DNA from: Rhodospirillales bacterium Ga0074136
GTDB taxonomy: Bacteria; Pseudomonadota; Alphaproteobacteria; Acetobacterales; Acetobacteraceae
Length of the DNA stretch: 64,000 bases
Direction: 5' to 3'
Assembly: GCA_001464375.1 (NCBI GenBank)
Contig: LNEW01000142.1
Span: 1 to 64,000 of the forward strand
In this document: piece after piece, positions 1-8,258 of the stretch
Position numbering within the stretch: the stretch's first letter is position 1
How the letters are laid out: the number at the start of each line of letters is the position of its first letter
Notes under the pieces: model-generated
What the model saw: the letters and a program-made list of their open reading frames with translations, nothing else
What the model was told of the DNA's origin: nothing
Database searches by the model: none
Translations under genes and position numbers: made by a program

Positions 1-566
1 GTGATGGCGCGCGACAGCAGCGCCTCCAGCACGGCGGCATAGGCGTGCATGCCGCAGGCGATGTCGCAGGCCGAGACACCGACGCGCCCCGGGCCTTCGG
101 CGCGGCCGGTCACGTAGGCCAGGCCGCTTTCCGCCTGCACCAGCAGGTCGTAGGCCTTCATCGTCGCGTAGTCGCCTTCCTCGCCATATCCGGAGATGTC
201 CACGGTGATCAGGCGCGGGTGCCTGGCGCGCAGGTCAGCCGACCCGAAGCCGGCGCGCTTCATCGCACCCGGGGCGAGGTTCTGGATGAACACATCGGCC
301 TTCGCGATCAGCCGTTCCAGCAGCGCCTTGTCGTCGGGCGCCTTGATGTCGAGGCAGACGCTCTCCTTGCCGCGGTTCAGCCAGACGAAATACGACGACA
401 ATCCGTTCGCCACGCTGTCGTAGCCGCGCGCGAAATCGCCCTCGGGCCGTTCGATCTTGATGACTCGCGCGCCGGAATCCGCCAAGCGCGACGCGCAATA
501 GGGTGCCGCCACCGCCTGGTCCATGGCGACGACGAGAAGGCCCTCGAGGGGGCGGGAACCGCTCAT
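1..566 (-). CDS. CaiB/BaiF family CoA-transferase (C-terminus beyond window)
   Basis: The reverse strand encodes about 188 residues starting MSGSRPLEGLLVVAMDQAVA and running off the window edge. Visible family III CoA-transferase features are the N-terminal hydrophobic strand, the segment SRLADSGARVIKIERPEGD that contacts CoA in this family, and NRGKESVCLDIKAPD. Family members move CoA between a carboxylic acid and an acyl-CoA donor in the cytoplasm. The start ATG overlaps the stop of the HAD gene in an ATGA junction, so the two are translationally coupled in an operon headed by acyl-CoA dehydrogenase. That context suggests activation of an organic acid for oxidation; the substrate cannot be read from the sequence. 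The catalytic Asp lies near the end of what is visible or beyond. Confidence 0.9.
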   Translation of the reverse strand, partial: MSGSRPLEGLLVVAMDQAVAAPYCASRLADSGARVIKIERPEGDFARGYDSVANGLSSYFVWLNRGKESVCLDIKAPDDKALLERLIAKADVFIQNLAPGAMKRAGFGSADLRARHPRLITVDISGYGEEGDYATMKAYDLLVQAESGLAYVTGRAEGPGRVGVSACDIACGMHAYAAVLEALLSRAI

Positions 567-1405
567 GGATAGGTCTCCGGCATCGGTGCGGTGACGCGCG
601 CGCGCGCGGCAAGCAGGTCGAGGATGGCGAGGATGCGGGCTTCGAGCGCGCATCCTTCGCGGTAGTCGGCAGGCACGGCGCAATGCACGCGGCCCTCGGC
701 GATCAGGCGGCGCGTGCGTTCTGCGCGGCCCGTATCGCCCGGTTCGTGCACCGCGATGGAATGGCCGCCCAGTTCCTTCACCGTGCGGAAGCACGGGATG
801 TCGGTGTCGCCGTCGCCGATGAAGATCATGTTGGCGAAGGGCACGCGGCGCGCGCCGTGCGGCTGGTAGGCGTTCACTGCCGCATCATCGGCGACGTCCA
901 GCGCATCCTTGTTGATGCGGAAAAGATACTGCGTCTTGGTCGTGTAGTTCACCGCGACGGCGGGCGCGATCGCCACATCCGAGCCATCGTACAGGAAGCC
1001 CGAGGCGAAGACGGCGCGGAAGTGGCGGCGGATCGGCGTGCCCTCGATCAATTCGCGCAGGCCGGAGGAAATGACGTAGTGCTCGACCGCCAGGCCGCGC
1101 GCGTGCCCGGCCGCGTTGATCCTGTCGAACCAGCCATCGACGCCCGGGAACAGGGTGATGCCCGCGCCTTGCCCGACCCAGTCCGCGCGGCGCACCGGCA
1201 GGTGCTTGAAGCGCGCCCATTCCAGCATGCGGTGCATGTAGGTGAGGATGCGGTCGCCCTGCTGCTCGACCGCCAGCGCATTGGCTTCCGCCCAGAACTG
1301 CGTTGCCTCGACGCCGAGCTTCGGCAGGAAGACGTGCTCCTGCATGTTGCCCGGCGCCAGCGTGCCATCGAAGTCGTAGGCAATGGCGACGGGCAGCCCG
1401 GTCAC
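563..1405 (-). CDS. HAD-superfamily phosphatase
   Basis: Predicted 280-residue cytoplasmic HAD hydrolase. Motif I is DFDGT at residues 11-15 (nucleophile Asp11, acid Asp13), motif II is SSG near 113-115, a Lys follows near 157, and motif IV GDGDTD lies near 197-202. This is the phosphoserine-phosphatase-like arrangement. The open frame extends upstream inside the dehydrogenase gene, but the GTG at 1405 is preferred: it sits two bases after the dehydrogenase stop and gives a normal N-terminus just before motif I. The 3' end overlaps the CoA-transferase start by four bases. The substrate is unknown; a catabolic or housekeeping phosphatase role in this acyl-CoA operon is inference. Confidence 0.85.
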   Translation of the reverse strand: MTGLPVAIAYDFDGTLAPGNMQEHVFLPKLGVEATQFWAEANALAVEQQGDRILTYMHRMLEWARFKHLPVRRADWVGQGAGITLFPGVDGWFDRINAAGHARGLAVEHYVISSGLRELIEGTPIRRHFRAVFASGFLYDGSDVAIAPAVAVNYTTKTQYLFRINKDALDVADDAAVNAYQPHGARRVPFANMIFIGDGDTDIPCFRTVKELGGHSIAVHEPGDTGRAERTRRLIAEGRVHCAVPADYREGCALEARILAILDLLAARARVTAPMPETYP

Positions 1406-1406
1406 G

Positions 1407-2573
1407 TCAGTAGCTCCGCGGCATCCCCAGCACGTGCTCGCCGATGTAGGACAGCACCAGGTTCGTGCTGATCGGCGCCACCTGGTACAGCCGCGCCTCG
1501 CGGAACTTGCGCTCGACGTCGTATTCCTCGGCGAAGCCGAAGCCGCCATGGGTCTGCACGCAGGCTTCCGCCGCGGCCCAGGCGGCATCGGCGCCGAGCA
1601 TCTTGCCCATGTTGGCTTCCTCGCCGCAGGGCAGGTGGGCTTCGAACTTCTGCAGGCCCTTCTGGATCAGCGCCTCGGCGGCGCGCATCTGGGCATAGGC
1701 CTTGGCGATCGGGAACTGCACGCCCTGGTTCTGCCCGATCGGGCGGCCGAACAGCACGCGCTGCTTGGAATACTCCACCGACTTGTTGATGAACCACTTG
1801 GCGTCGCCAATCGATTCGGACGCGATCAGCAGGCGCTCGGCGTTCATGCCATCGAGGATGTAGCGGAAGCCCTTGCCCTCGACGCCGACCAGGTTCTCGG
1901 CCGGCACTTCCATGTTGTCGAAGAAGACCTCGCAGGAATTGTGGTTCATCATCGTGCGGATCGGCCGGATGGTCAGCCCATTCCCCAGCGCGGCCTTCAT
2001 GTCGACGATGAAGGTGGACAGGCCCTCGGTGCGCTTGGCGACCTGGTCCTTCGGCGTGGTGCGGGCCAGCAGCAGCATCAGGTCGGAATGCTCGGCGCGC
2101 GAGGTCCAGATCTTCTGGCCGTTGACGATGTACTTGTCGCCTTCGCGCTTGGCGAAGGTCCGCAGGCTGGTCGTATCGGTGCCCGAGGTGGGTTCCGTCA
2201 CGCCGAAGGCCTGCAGGCGCAGTTCGCCGGTGGCGATGCGCGGCAGGTACTTCGCCTTCTGCTCGGCGCTGCCGTGCTTCAGGATGGTGCCCATGATGTA
2301 CATCTGCGCGTGGCAGGCGGCGGCATTGCAGCCGGAGGCGTGAATCTCCTCCAGGATCGCCGCGGCGGCCGACAGCGGCAGGCCCGACCCACCAAACTCC
2401 TCGGGGATCAGCGCGCCGAGCCAGCCGGCCTCGGTCAGCGCGGTGACGAATTCGGTCGGGTAGCCGCGGCGGGCATCGAGCTCGCGCCAGTATTCGCCGG
2501 GGAAGCGGGTGCAGAGCTTGCGCACCTCCTCCCGGATTTCGGCATGGGCGTCGGTCGTCATCTGCATGTCCAT
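1407..2573 (-). CDS. Acyl-CoA dehydrogenase
   Basis: Predicted 388-residue FAD flavoenzyme oxidising an acyl-CoA to the enoyl-CoA and passing electrons to ETF. Seen: N-terminal helical domain with PEEFGGSGLP, middle-domain signature FGVTEPTSGTDTTSLRT followed by YIVNGQKIWTSRA, and the C-terminal block QTHGGFGFAEEYDVERKFRE with the arginine-rich helix typical of the family. Length is normal. The start at 2573 has a GGGAG ribosome site eight bases upstream. It is the first gene of a leftward operon with the HAD phosphatase and the CoA-transferase. Chain-length specificity cannot be assigned from sequence alone. Confidence 0.95.
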   Translation of the reverse strand: MDMQMTTDAHAEIREEVRKLCTRFPGEYWRELDARRGYPTEFVTALTEAGWLGALIPEEFGGSGLPLSAAAAILEEIHASGCNAAACHAQMYIMGTILKHGSAEQKAKYLPRIATGELRLQAFGVTEPTSGTDTTSLRTFAKREGDKYIVNGQKIWTSRAEHSDLMLLLARTTPKDQVAKRTEGLSTFIVDMKAALGNGLTIRPIRTMMNHNSCEVFFDNMEVPAENLVGVEGKGFRYILDGMNAERLLIASESIGDAKWFINKSVEYSKQRVLFGRPIGQNQGVQFPIAKAYAQMRAAEALIQKGLQKFEAHLPCGEEANMGKMLGADAAWAAAEACVQTHGGFGFAEEYDVERKFREARLYQVAPISTNLVLSYIGEHVLGMPRSY

Positions 2574-2676
2574 GGGTCGCCTCCCGTGGTGCGGGATTAG
2601 GGCGGGGGCGGCCGGCTGGCAAGGCAGCGGGCGGGATTTTGCCGTCGCTGGCGGCCAGGCCGGCGCGATCGCGCGC

Positions 2677-2706
2677 TTGCGGAAAAGGTGAATGATTGGT
2701 TAGGGT
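2677..2706 (+). promoter_or_regulatory. Candidate promoter, possibly leaderless
   Basis: TTGCGG at 2677-2682 and TTAGGG at 2700-2705 (or TAGGGT at 2701-2706) are 17-18 bases apart. The expected transcription start falls about four bases before the ATG at 2716, so the small secreted protein downstream may be made from a nearly leaderless mRNA. No ribosome site is visible before that ATG. Confidence 0.4.
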
Positions 2707-2715
2707 ATATCTATC

Positions 2716-3051
2716 ATGGGTAGAAATTCTCGACTGATCCTCGCCCTGATTGCCGCGGCCCTGCCGGCGCCCGTCCTGGCGCAGACGCAGACCGTCGTGG
2801 TGCCTGGCGGGGCGGGCGTCGTGATCGGCCCGCGCAGCCAGGCGGCGCCGCGATCGACCCTCGCACCCCCGGCGCGCCCGCAGCAGCGCTTCGTGGTCGC
2901 GACCCCGCAGGGCGACACGCTGACCGGGCCTACCGCCGCCGCCGCGATCGGCCTTGCCGGCGCGGCCGCGCTGGCGGTGGTCCTGGGTGGCGGATCGGGC
3001 GGCGGCGCCGGCGGCGGATCGGCCACGGCCGCCACCAGCCGGACGCGCTGA
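2716..3051 (+). CDS. Small secreted protein of unknown function
   Basis: 111 residues. Residues 1-22 form a clear Sec signal (charged N-terminus, LILALIAAALPAPVLA, cleavage after ALA). The mature part is rich in Val, Gly, Ala and Pro and ends in a hydrophobic segment (IGLAGAAALAVVLGGG) followed by a Gly/Ser/Thr-rich tail. I recognise no catalytic motif. The hydrophobic stretch near residues 76-95 could anchor it to a membrane or be a low-complexity region. It is transcribed divergently from the acyl-CoA dehydrogenase operon and has no functional partner that I can identify. Confidence 0.65.
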   Translation: MGRNSRLILALIAAALPAPVLAQTQTVVVPGGAGVVIGPRSQAAPRSTLAPPARPQQRFVVATPQGDTLTGPTAAAAIGLAGAAALAVVLGGGSGGGAGGGSATAATSRTR

Positions 3052-3088
3052 GCCGCCCCTCGCCGGCCCCTTGCGCCGCTGTCCTCGC

Positions 3089-3120
3089 GGGGTCACGGTC
3101 GCGTCCGACCGCGACACCCC
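3089..3120 (+). terminator. Possible hairpin terminator or leader structure
   Basis: GGGGT (3089-3093) pairs with ACCCC (3116-3120), and inside it GTCGCG (3098-3103) pairs with CGCGAC (3110-3115), with a four-base bulge. It lies between the small secreted protein and the dehydrogenase. There is no T-tract and the ribosome site of the next gene follows directly, so it may equally be a leader hairpin. Confidence 0.3.
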
Positions 3121-3135
3121 TGGAGAGTGCCGACC

Positions 3136-4104
3136 ATGCTGCCGCCGCGCGACCAACTGACCGTCTGCTTCGCCCATGTCGCCTACCGCTTCGGCGACCG
3201 CTTCGCGCTGCGCAACACCGGCATCCGCGCCATCGAGGTGCGTTCGCGCGAGGAACTGGATGCGAAGGTCGGCGAGGCCGATGTGCTGGTGTGCTCGGGC
3301 ATGTGGCGCAACGACCTGCCGGCCATCGCGAAGAAGCTGCGCTTCGTGCAATCGGCCAGCGCGGGCACCGACCAGTATGACCGCGACGTGCTGCGCGGCG
3401 CCGGCATCCGGCTGGCGAGCGGCCAGGGCATCAACGCCAATGCCGTGAGCGAGCACGCGATCGCGCTGATCCTGGCGATCCTGCGCCGCATTCCGGAAGC
3501 CCGCGACAACCAGGCCAAGCGCATCTGGCGCGGCATGCAGGGCGACTTCGCCAAGCGCGAGGACGAGGCCGGCGGCAAGACCGTGCTGCTGGTGGGCCTC
3601 GGGCGCATCGGCGGACGCATCGCGCGGCTGTGCAAGGCGCTGGGCATGACCGTGATCGGCGTGCGGCAGAACGTGGCGGGTGGCGCGGAGGGGGCGGACG
3701 AGGTGCATTCCTTCCGCGACTTCGTCTCCCTGGTTCCGCGCGCCGATTTCGTGGTGCTGGCCTGTCCGCTGACGGACGACACGCGCGGGCTGATGGGCGC
3801 GGCCGCGTTGGCCGCGATGAAGCCGACCGCGCATCTGGTGAACGTGGCGCGCGGGCGCGTGGTGGACGAGGCCGCGCTGGTCGCCACGCTTGCCGCAGGG
3901 CGCATCGCCGGCGCTGCGCTGGATGTGACGGCCGATGAACCGCTGCCGCAGGACAGCGCGCTCTGGGCCATGCCGAACGTGCTGGTCACGCCGCATACCG
4001 GGGGTGAGACGCATATGTACGAGGACAATGTCCTCGACTTCATGCTGGAGAACATCGCCCGGCTGCAGCGCGGCGAAAGCGCGCTGGTCAACCAGATCGT
4101 TTGA
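3136..4104 (+). CDS. D-2-hydroxyacid dehydrogenase (NAD(P)-dependent)
   Basis: Predicted 322-residue cytoplasmic oxidoreductase of the D-isomer-specific family, interconverting a 2-keto acid and a D-2-hydroxy acid. Seen: Rossmann fingerprint VGLGRIGGRIA near residues 153-163, active-site Arg near 239 in NVARGRVVDE, the Glu near 268 and His near 287 in TPHTGG. An upstream GTG at 3127 is in frame, but GGAGAG at 3122-3127 overlaps it and is ideally placed for the ATG at 3136. An M20 peptidase follows after 12 bases in the same direction, so the two may be cotranscribed. The exact substrate (glyoxylate, hydroxypyruvate or other) is not determinable. Confidence 0.9.
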   Translation: MLPPRDQLTVCFAHVAYRFGDRFALRNTGIRAIEVRSREELDAKVGEADVLVCSGMWRNDLPAIAKKLRFVQSASAGTDQYDRDVLRGAGIRLASGQGINANAVSEHAIALILAILRRIPEARDNQAKRIWRGMQGDFAKREDEAGGKTVLLVGLGRIGGRIARLCKALGMTVIGVRQNVAGGAEGADEVHSFRDFVSLVPRADFVVLACPLTDDTRGLMGAAALAAMKPTAHLVNVARGRVVDEAALVATLAAGRIAGAALDVTADEPLPQDSALWAMPNVLVTPHTGGETHMYEDNVLDFMLENIARLQRGESALVNQIV

Positions 4105-4116
4105 GGACGCCGCCCC

Positions 4117-5505
4117 ATGCCCACCCGTGAAGGCGCCCTGACGCGCGCCGCCACCTTCTTCGACGGCGGCGGATTCAAATCCCTGCTGACCGACCTGGTC
4201 GCCATCCCCTCCACCGCGCAGGAGGAAGGGCGCGAGGCCGACCTCGACCGCTACCTCAACGGTGCCATCCGGCCCTGGCTGGAACGGCTCGGCTTCGACG
4301 TGCAGGTGCGGCCCAATCCGCTCGAAGGCTTCGGCCCGATCCTGACCGGCATCCGCATCGAGGACCCCGCGCGCCCGACGGTTTTGCTCTACGGCCACGG
4401 GGACACCGTGCGCGGGCTGGAGGACCAGTGGCGCCAGGGCCTCGACCCCTGGACGCTGACCGAGGAAGACGGCCTTTGGTACGGTCGCGGCACCGCCGAC
4501 AACAAGGGCCAGCACGCGCTGAACATCGCCGCGCTGGAGGCCGTGCTGGCCGAGCGCGGCGGCAAGCTCCGCTTCAACGTCAAGGTCGTGCTCGAGATGG
4601 CGGAGGAGCGCGGCTCCAAGGGCCTGCGCGACTTCGTCGCCGCCCATGCCGATGAACTCGCCGCCGATGTGCTGATCGCCAGTGACGGCCCGCGCGTGGA
4701 ACCCGGCGTGCCGACCATCGCCACCGGCACGCGCGGCACCTTCCACTTCGACCTGGTGATCAAGCTGCGCCCGGGCGGCGTGCATTCCGGCCATTGGGGC
4801 GGGCTCACCCGCGACCCGGCCATCCTGCTGGCGCATGCGCTGACGTCGATGATGGATCGCAACGGGCGCGTGCTGGTGCGCGGCATCCTGCCGCCGTCGA
4901 TGCCCAACTCGGTGCGCGCCGTCCTCGCTGGCTGCCCGGTCGGCGGCGGCGGCGATGCCGCCACCATCGACGAGGGCTGGGGCGAACCGGGCCTGACCAG
5001 CGCCGAGAAGATCTACGGCTGGAACAGCCTGATCGTGCTGGCCATGATCTCCGGCCGGCCGGAGAATCCGGTGAATGCCGTGGCCCCCGATGCGCGCGCG
5101 CATTGCCAGATCCGCTACACCGTGGACAGCGACCCCCACACCTTCGCCAAGGCGGTGCGCGACCACCTGGACGCCCATGGCTTCCAGGATGTCGCGGTCG
5201 AGACCAGCTTCACGCGGATGTCGGCCTCCCGCACGGACCCGGACCATCCCTGGGTGCGCTGGGCGCAGGCGTCGATGGCGAAGTCGCTCGGCAAGCCCGT
5301 GCAGATCATCCCGAATGCCTCGGGCGGGCTGCCGGGGGATGTCTTCGTCGACCACCTTGGCGTGCCGCTGGTCTGGGTTCCGCATTCCTACAATGGCTGC
5401 AAGCAGCACGGCCCCGACGAACACCTGCTGATCGCGCCGGCGCGCGAAGGTATCCTGGCCTTCGCGGGCATGTGGTGGGACCTGGGCGAGCCCGGCACGC
5501 CGTGA
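4117..5505 (+). CDS. M20-family metallopeptidase
   Basis: 462-residue zinc-dependent amidohydrolase or peptidase. Metal-site motifs are visible in order: LYGHGDT (His94, Asp96), GRGTADNKGQ (bridging Asp128) and EMAEERGSKG (catalytic Glu163 and metal Glu164), then the dimerisation domain and a late His in VPHSYNGCKQHG. No signal peptide, so probably cytoplasmic. It starts 12 bases after the 2-hydroxyacid dehydrogenase. M20 members include dipeptidases, deacylases and carbamoyl hydrolases; which one this is cannot be told. Pairing with a hydroxyacid dehydrogenase hints at catabolism of amino acids or peptides. Confidence 0.9.
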   Translation: MPTREGALTRAATFFDGGGFKSLLTDLVAIPSTAQEEGREADLDRYLNGAIRPWLERLGFDVQVRPNPLEGFGPILTGIRIEDPARPTVLLYGHGDTVRGLEDQWRQGLDPWTLTEEDGLWYGRGTADNKGQHALNIAALEAVLAERGGKLRFNVKVVLEMAEERGSKGLRDFVAAHADELAADVLIASDGPRVEPGVPTIATGTRGTFHFDLVIKLRPGGVHSGHWGGLTRDPAILLAHALTSMMDRNGRVLVRGILPPSMPNSVRAVLAGCPVGGGGDAATIDEGWGEPGLTSAEKIYGWNSLIVLAMISGRPENPVNAVAPDARAHCQIRYTVDSDPHTFAKAVRDHLDAHGFQDVAVETSFTRMSASRTDPDHPWVRWAQASMAKSLGKPVQIIPNASGGLPGDVFVDHLGVPLVWVPHSYNGCKQHGPDEHLLIAPAREGILAFAGMWWDLGEPGTP

Positions 5506-5556
5506 AGGCACGGCGGCGTTACTCTTCCTCACCCCCCGTGGGCGAGGGGGCAACGC

Positions 5557-5575
5557 CGCTGTTACAGTAACAGCG
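5557..5575. promoter_or_regulatory. 19-bp perfect palindrome upstream of EF-hand gene
   Basis: CGCTGTTAC and GTAACAGCG are perfect inverse complements around a single central A, ending 47 bases before the EF-hand gene start. It also lies next to a wider inverted pair, CGGCGTT (5514-5520) and AACGCCG (5552-5558), with a C/G-run in between. It could be an operator for a dimeric repressor or part of a termination structure for the M20 gene. No T-tract follows. Confidence 0.4.
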
Positions 5576-5622
5576 CATGTTCCCCCCAGCGGCACCTCGC
5601 CGCGTGGATGAGAAGGACGCAG

Positions 5623-6240
5623 ATGATGCGCAAGACGACGATGATGGCCCTGGCCGTCGCCCTGACCGCCGGCACCGCGGGCGTCACGATGGCGCAGCCC
5701 GGTCCTGGCGGCGGCCCCGGAGGCCCAGGCTACGGGCGCGATGGCGGTCCCGGCCAGCACCAGCACCACGGTCGCCGCGGCCATGGCGGCTTCGCGATGG
5801 GCGAGGCCTTCGCCCGCGCCGACACCAACTCCGACGGCCGCGTGACGCGCGAGGAAGGCGTGATCTGGCTGCAGGCCCGCTTCACCGAGATGGACGCCAA
5901 CCGCGACGGCGGCGTGACCATCGAGGAACTCCGCGCCTACTACGAGGCGCAGCGCCCCGCCGGCCGCCGCGGCCCGCCCGAGGGCATGCGCGAGCGCATG
6001 CAGGAACGTGGCGTCGCGGTGTTCCGCTTCATCGACGTGAACGGCGATAGCCGCATCACCTTCGAGGAACTGCGCCCGATGGCCGAGGCGGCCTTCCGCG
6101 CCGCCGACCGCAACGCCGATGGCGCGCTGGCGCGTGACGAACTGCGGCGCCGCGGCCACGAGGGTCGCGGCGACCGGCGGATGCCGGGCACGCCCGGCCA
6201 GCCAGGCGCCCCGGCCCAGCCGGCGCAGCCTTCGCGCTGA
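5623..6240 (+). CDS. Secreted EF-hand calcium-binding protein
   Basis: About 205 residues. A Sec signal ends near GVTMAQ, followed by a Gly/Pro/His-rich linker and four EF-hand loops: DTNSDGRVTREE (67-78), DANRDGGVTIEE (91-102), DVNGDSRITFEE (138-149) and DRNADGALARDE (162-173). Each has Asp/Asn at positions 1, 3 and 5 and an acidic residue at 12, so calcium binding is likely in all four. The C-terminus is a Pro/Gln-rich tail. The ATG at 5623 is chosen because AGAAGGA at 5611-5617 is well spaced to it; 5608 and 5626 are alternatives. The role (periplasmic calcium buffer or sensor) is inference. Confidence 0.88.
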   Translation: MMRKTTMMALAVALTAGTAGVTMAQPGPGGGPGGPGYGRDGGPGQHQHHGRRGHGGFAMGEAFARADTNSDGRVTREEGVIWLQARFTEMDANRDGGVTIEELRAYYEAQRPAGRRGPPEGMRERMQERGVAVFRFIDVNGDSRITFEELRPMAEAAFRAADRNADGALARDELRRRGHEGRGDRRMPGTPGQPGAPAQPAQPSR

Positions 6241-6272
6241 GGCGACACCGCGGCCCACGGCGGAGTGTGAAG

Positions 6273-6301
6273 CACGGCCCGAGGCTCTGCCTCGGGCCGT
6301 G
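6273..6301. terminator. Hairpin after EF-hand gene
   Basis: CACGGCCCGAG (6273-6283) and CTCGGGCCGTG (6291-6301) form an uninterrupted 11-bp stem with a 7-base loop. It starts 32 bases after the EF-hand stop codon. There is no T-run, so intrinsic termination is plausible but not certain. The rest of 6241-6479 shows no convincing gene. Confidence 0.5.
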
Positions 6302-6479
6302 AGCGCATGGAATGATGGCGCAGCGACCGCGGGGCGGCACAGCACAACGGGATGACGACCTCCGACCGCGAGCGCACGCGCGATCGCGTCCCACCCGCCG
6401 CTGCCGGAGCACCGATGAACGGCGCAATGGCAGGGGCCGCGGATGCGGCCGGCCCGTAATGCGAGGGATCGCCATGGAA

Positions 6480-6554
6480 TGGTGGGCGCGACAGGGATTG
6501 AACCTGTGACCCTTCGCGTGTGAAGCGAATGCTCTACCGCTGAGCTACGCGCCC
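6480..6554 (-). tRNA. tRNA-Val (anticodon CAC)
   Basis: On the reverse strand the sequence folds as a complete cloverleaf: acceptor GGGCGCG paired with CGCGCCC, a D arm with AGCTCAGCGGTAGAGC, an anticodon stem TTCGC/GCGAA around the loop TTCACAC (anticodon CAC, reading GUG), and a T arm GGTTCAATCC. The 3' CCA is encoded (6480-6482). A very good promoter lies just upstream. GUG is a favoured valine codon in the genes around it. Confidence 0.97.
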
Positions 6555-6570
6555 GCCGTCGGGGAGCGCG

Positions 6571-6599
6571 AAATACGTGCGCCCGGGGGCGGGTGTCAA
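6571..6599 (-). promoter_or_regulatory. Promoter of tRNA-Val
   Basis: Reverse strand: perfect TTGACA at 6599-6594, a 17-base spacer, then GTATTT at 6576-6571. The predicted start is about 8-10 bases before the mature tRNA 5' end. This is one of the two best sigma-70 promoters in the window. Confidence 0.8.
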
Positions 6600-6610
6600 G
6601 CGCAGTGCCC

Positions 6611-6639
6611 TTGCCCCGGGCGCGGCGCGCGCCATTCTC
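6611..6639 (+). promoter_or_regulatory. Weak candidate promoter of DUF3108 gene
   Basis: TTGCCC (6611-6616), 17 bases, ATTCTC (6634-6639). The start codon follows within six bases, so a transcript starting here would be leaderless. It faces away from the tRNA-Val promoter and partly interleaves with it. Confidence 0.3.
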
Positions 6640-6644
6640 TGGTG

Positions 6645-7454
6645 ATGATCCGCGCGCCGCTTCTTCTTGCCGTGATCCTCGCCGCCGCGTCGCCAGCGCG
6701 CGCCAACCCCGTCGAGGCCGATTACACGGTCAGCCAGATGGGCGTTCCGGTGATGGACATCCGCATCACCATCGACCAGGCGGGCGACCGCTACCGCCTC
6801 GCCACCGTGTCGCGCTCGCGCGGCGTGGGCCGGCTGTTCCTGCCGCGCGAACAGATCGCCGAGGTCGAGGGCGGCCTGCGCGGGCGCGATGTGATGCCGG
6901 CCCGCTACCGCACCGAGGGCGAATGGCGCGGCACGCCACGCCGCACGGTCATGGAATACCTGGCCGGCACGCCGCGCCTGGCGGTGCTCGAGCCGCCCGA
7001 GGGACCGGACCGCATCCCGGTCAGCGCCGAACAGGCGGCCGGCACCATCGACGGCCTGTCGGCGCTGCTGCGCCTGTCGCGCGATGTGGCCGCGACCGGG
7101 CGCTGTGACATCAGCGGGGCGATCTTCGATGGGCGGCGCCGCCTGGAATGGACGTCACGCACGCTCGGCGTCGGCCGGGCGCCGGTGCCGGGTGTCTCGG
7201 GCGAGGCACTGCGCTGCGCCCTGGAAAGCCGCCTGGTGGCGGGCTTCCGCCGCGGCGATGACCCGGCCCAGGCCGGCCGGCCGCGCCAGGCGGAGGCGTG
7301 GCTGGCGGTGTTCGGCCCCGGCCAGCCGCCGCTGCCGGTGCGGGTGGAATTCCCGTCGACCTTCCTCGGTGCGCTGCGGCTGGACCTCGCGCGTGCAGGC
7401 GCGGTGGTGCCGGCGCCGCTTCCGGACCGGGTCAGCGCGCCAGCGCGGCCATGA
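6645..7454 (+). CDS. DUF3108-type exported protein
   Basis: 269 residues from the ATG at 6645; a GTG at 6642 immediately before is an alternative. A Sec signal (LLLAVILAAASPARA) is followed by a beta-rich body: ADYTVSQMGVPVMDI, then a lipid-binding-like pattern including GRLFLPREQIAEVEGG and RYRTEGEWRG, typical of DUF3108 proteins, whose function is not established. The mature protein probably sits in the periplasm. No ribosome site is visible and a -10-like box lies directly upstream, so the message may be leaderless. Its 3' end overlaps the end of gph by 23 bases on the opposite strand. Confidence 0.75.
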   Translation: MIRAPLLLAVILAAASPARANPVEADYTVSQMGVPVMDIRITIDQAGDRYRLATVSRSRGVGRLFLPREQIAEVEGGLRGRDVMPARYRTEGEWRGTPRRTVMEYLAGTPRLAVLEPPEGPDRIPVSAEQAAGTIDGLSALLRLSRDVAATGRCDISGAIFDGRRRLEWTSRTLGVGRAPVPGVSGEALRCALESRLVAGFRRGDDPAQAGRPRQAEAWLAVFGPGQPPLPVRVEFPSTFLGALRLDLARAGAVVPAPLPDRVSAPARP

Positions 7455-8079
7455 GGGCGGGCAGGTCCGACGGCGCCGCGGCCACCGGCGCACCTTCGGC
7501 CATGTGGGCCGGTCCGTAGCCCCAGCCGGCGAAGATGCAGGGCACGCCGCAGCCCGCGGCCGCGCGGACATCATTGTGGTGATCGCCGATCATCACCGCG
7601 CGTTCGGGGCCTGCGCCGGCGGCGGCGAGCGTGGCGCGCAGGTGGCCCGGGTCGGGCTTGCGGACGGGAAAGGAATCGCCCCCGCCCAGGGCGGCGAAGC
7701 GCGCCGACAGGCCCAGCGCATCGAGCAGACGCCGCGCCGCCGCCTCGGGCTTGTTGGTGCAGACCGCCAGGCGCCAGCCATCATCGGCCAGCGCGTCGAG
7801 CACCGCGGGAATGCCATCGAAGGGGCGGGTCAGCACCGCGGCCTCGGCCTCGTAGTCGGCCATGAAGGTGGCCAGCGCCGTCTCCTCGAAGGGCTGGCCG
7901 CGCGCCGCCAGCGCGCGCGTGACCAGCACGCGCACGCCATCGCCGATCATGCCGATGACCTCGGGCCGGGCGAAGCCGGGCAGGGCTCGCGCGGCCATCA
8001 GCCGGTCCAGCGCGGCGTGGATGTCGGCGGCACTGTCCACCAGCGTGCCATCGAGGTCGAATGCGGCGATCTTCATCAT
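7432..8079 (-). CDS. gph: Phosphoglycolate phosphatase-type HAD hydrolase
   Basis: 215 residues. HAD motif I is FDLDGTLVDSA near the N-terminus, the cap domain follows, then motif II CTNKPEAAARRLL, the lysine motif KPDPGHL and motif IV MIGDHHNDVRAA. This matches the Gph/CbbZ group, which dephosphorylates 2-phosphoglycolate. An upstream in-frame extension is rejected because homologues begin just before motif I. Two ATG codons are adjacent (8079 and 8076). It ends inside the 3' end of the convergent DUF3108 gene and is divergent from glmU. Other HAD sugar-phosphatase specificities are possible. Confidence 0.85.
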   Translation of the reverse strand: MMKIAAFDLDGTLVDSAADIHAALDRLMAARALPGFARPEVIGMIGDGVRVLVTRALAARGQPFEETALATFMADYEAEAAVLTRPFDGIPAVLDALADDGWRLAVCTNKPEAAARRLLDALGLSARFAALGGGDSFPVRKPDPGHLRATLAAAGAGPERAVMIGDHHNDVRAAAGCGVPCIFAGWGYGPAHMAEGAPVAAAPSDLPALMAALAR

Positions 8080-8258
8080 GGGCCGGGCGTAGCGCCGAAA
8101 CCGCCCGGGGGGAACCGTCCGGGGGGCTCCCGCCTGCCCCCAGGTGCCACGGCTTGCGGCGCCAGTGAGGCGTGGCCGAGCCGGCCGGACACATGCCGCA
8201 AAGCATGTTGACCGCCGTTGCGCTGGACGCGGCACGTCGCGGCGCGTTACCGGGGGGC

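Noticed and set aside
1402-6345. Very long open frames on the strand opposite real genes (for example opposite 1402-6345, 13477-16290 and 16762-19491)
   Set aside because: They result from high GC at third codon positions, have Arg/His/Ala-rich nonsense composition, and lie over well-recognised genes on the other strand or frame.
8191-8213. ACATGC/GCATGT inverted repeat next to TTGACC upstream of glmU
   Set aside because: No acceptable -10 box is found 16-18 bases downstream, so I did not call a promoter or operator.
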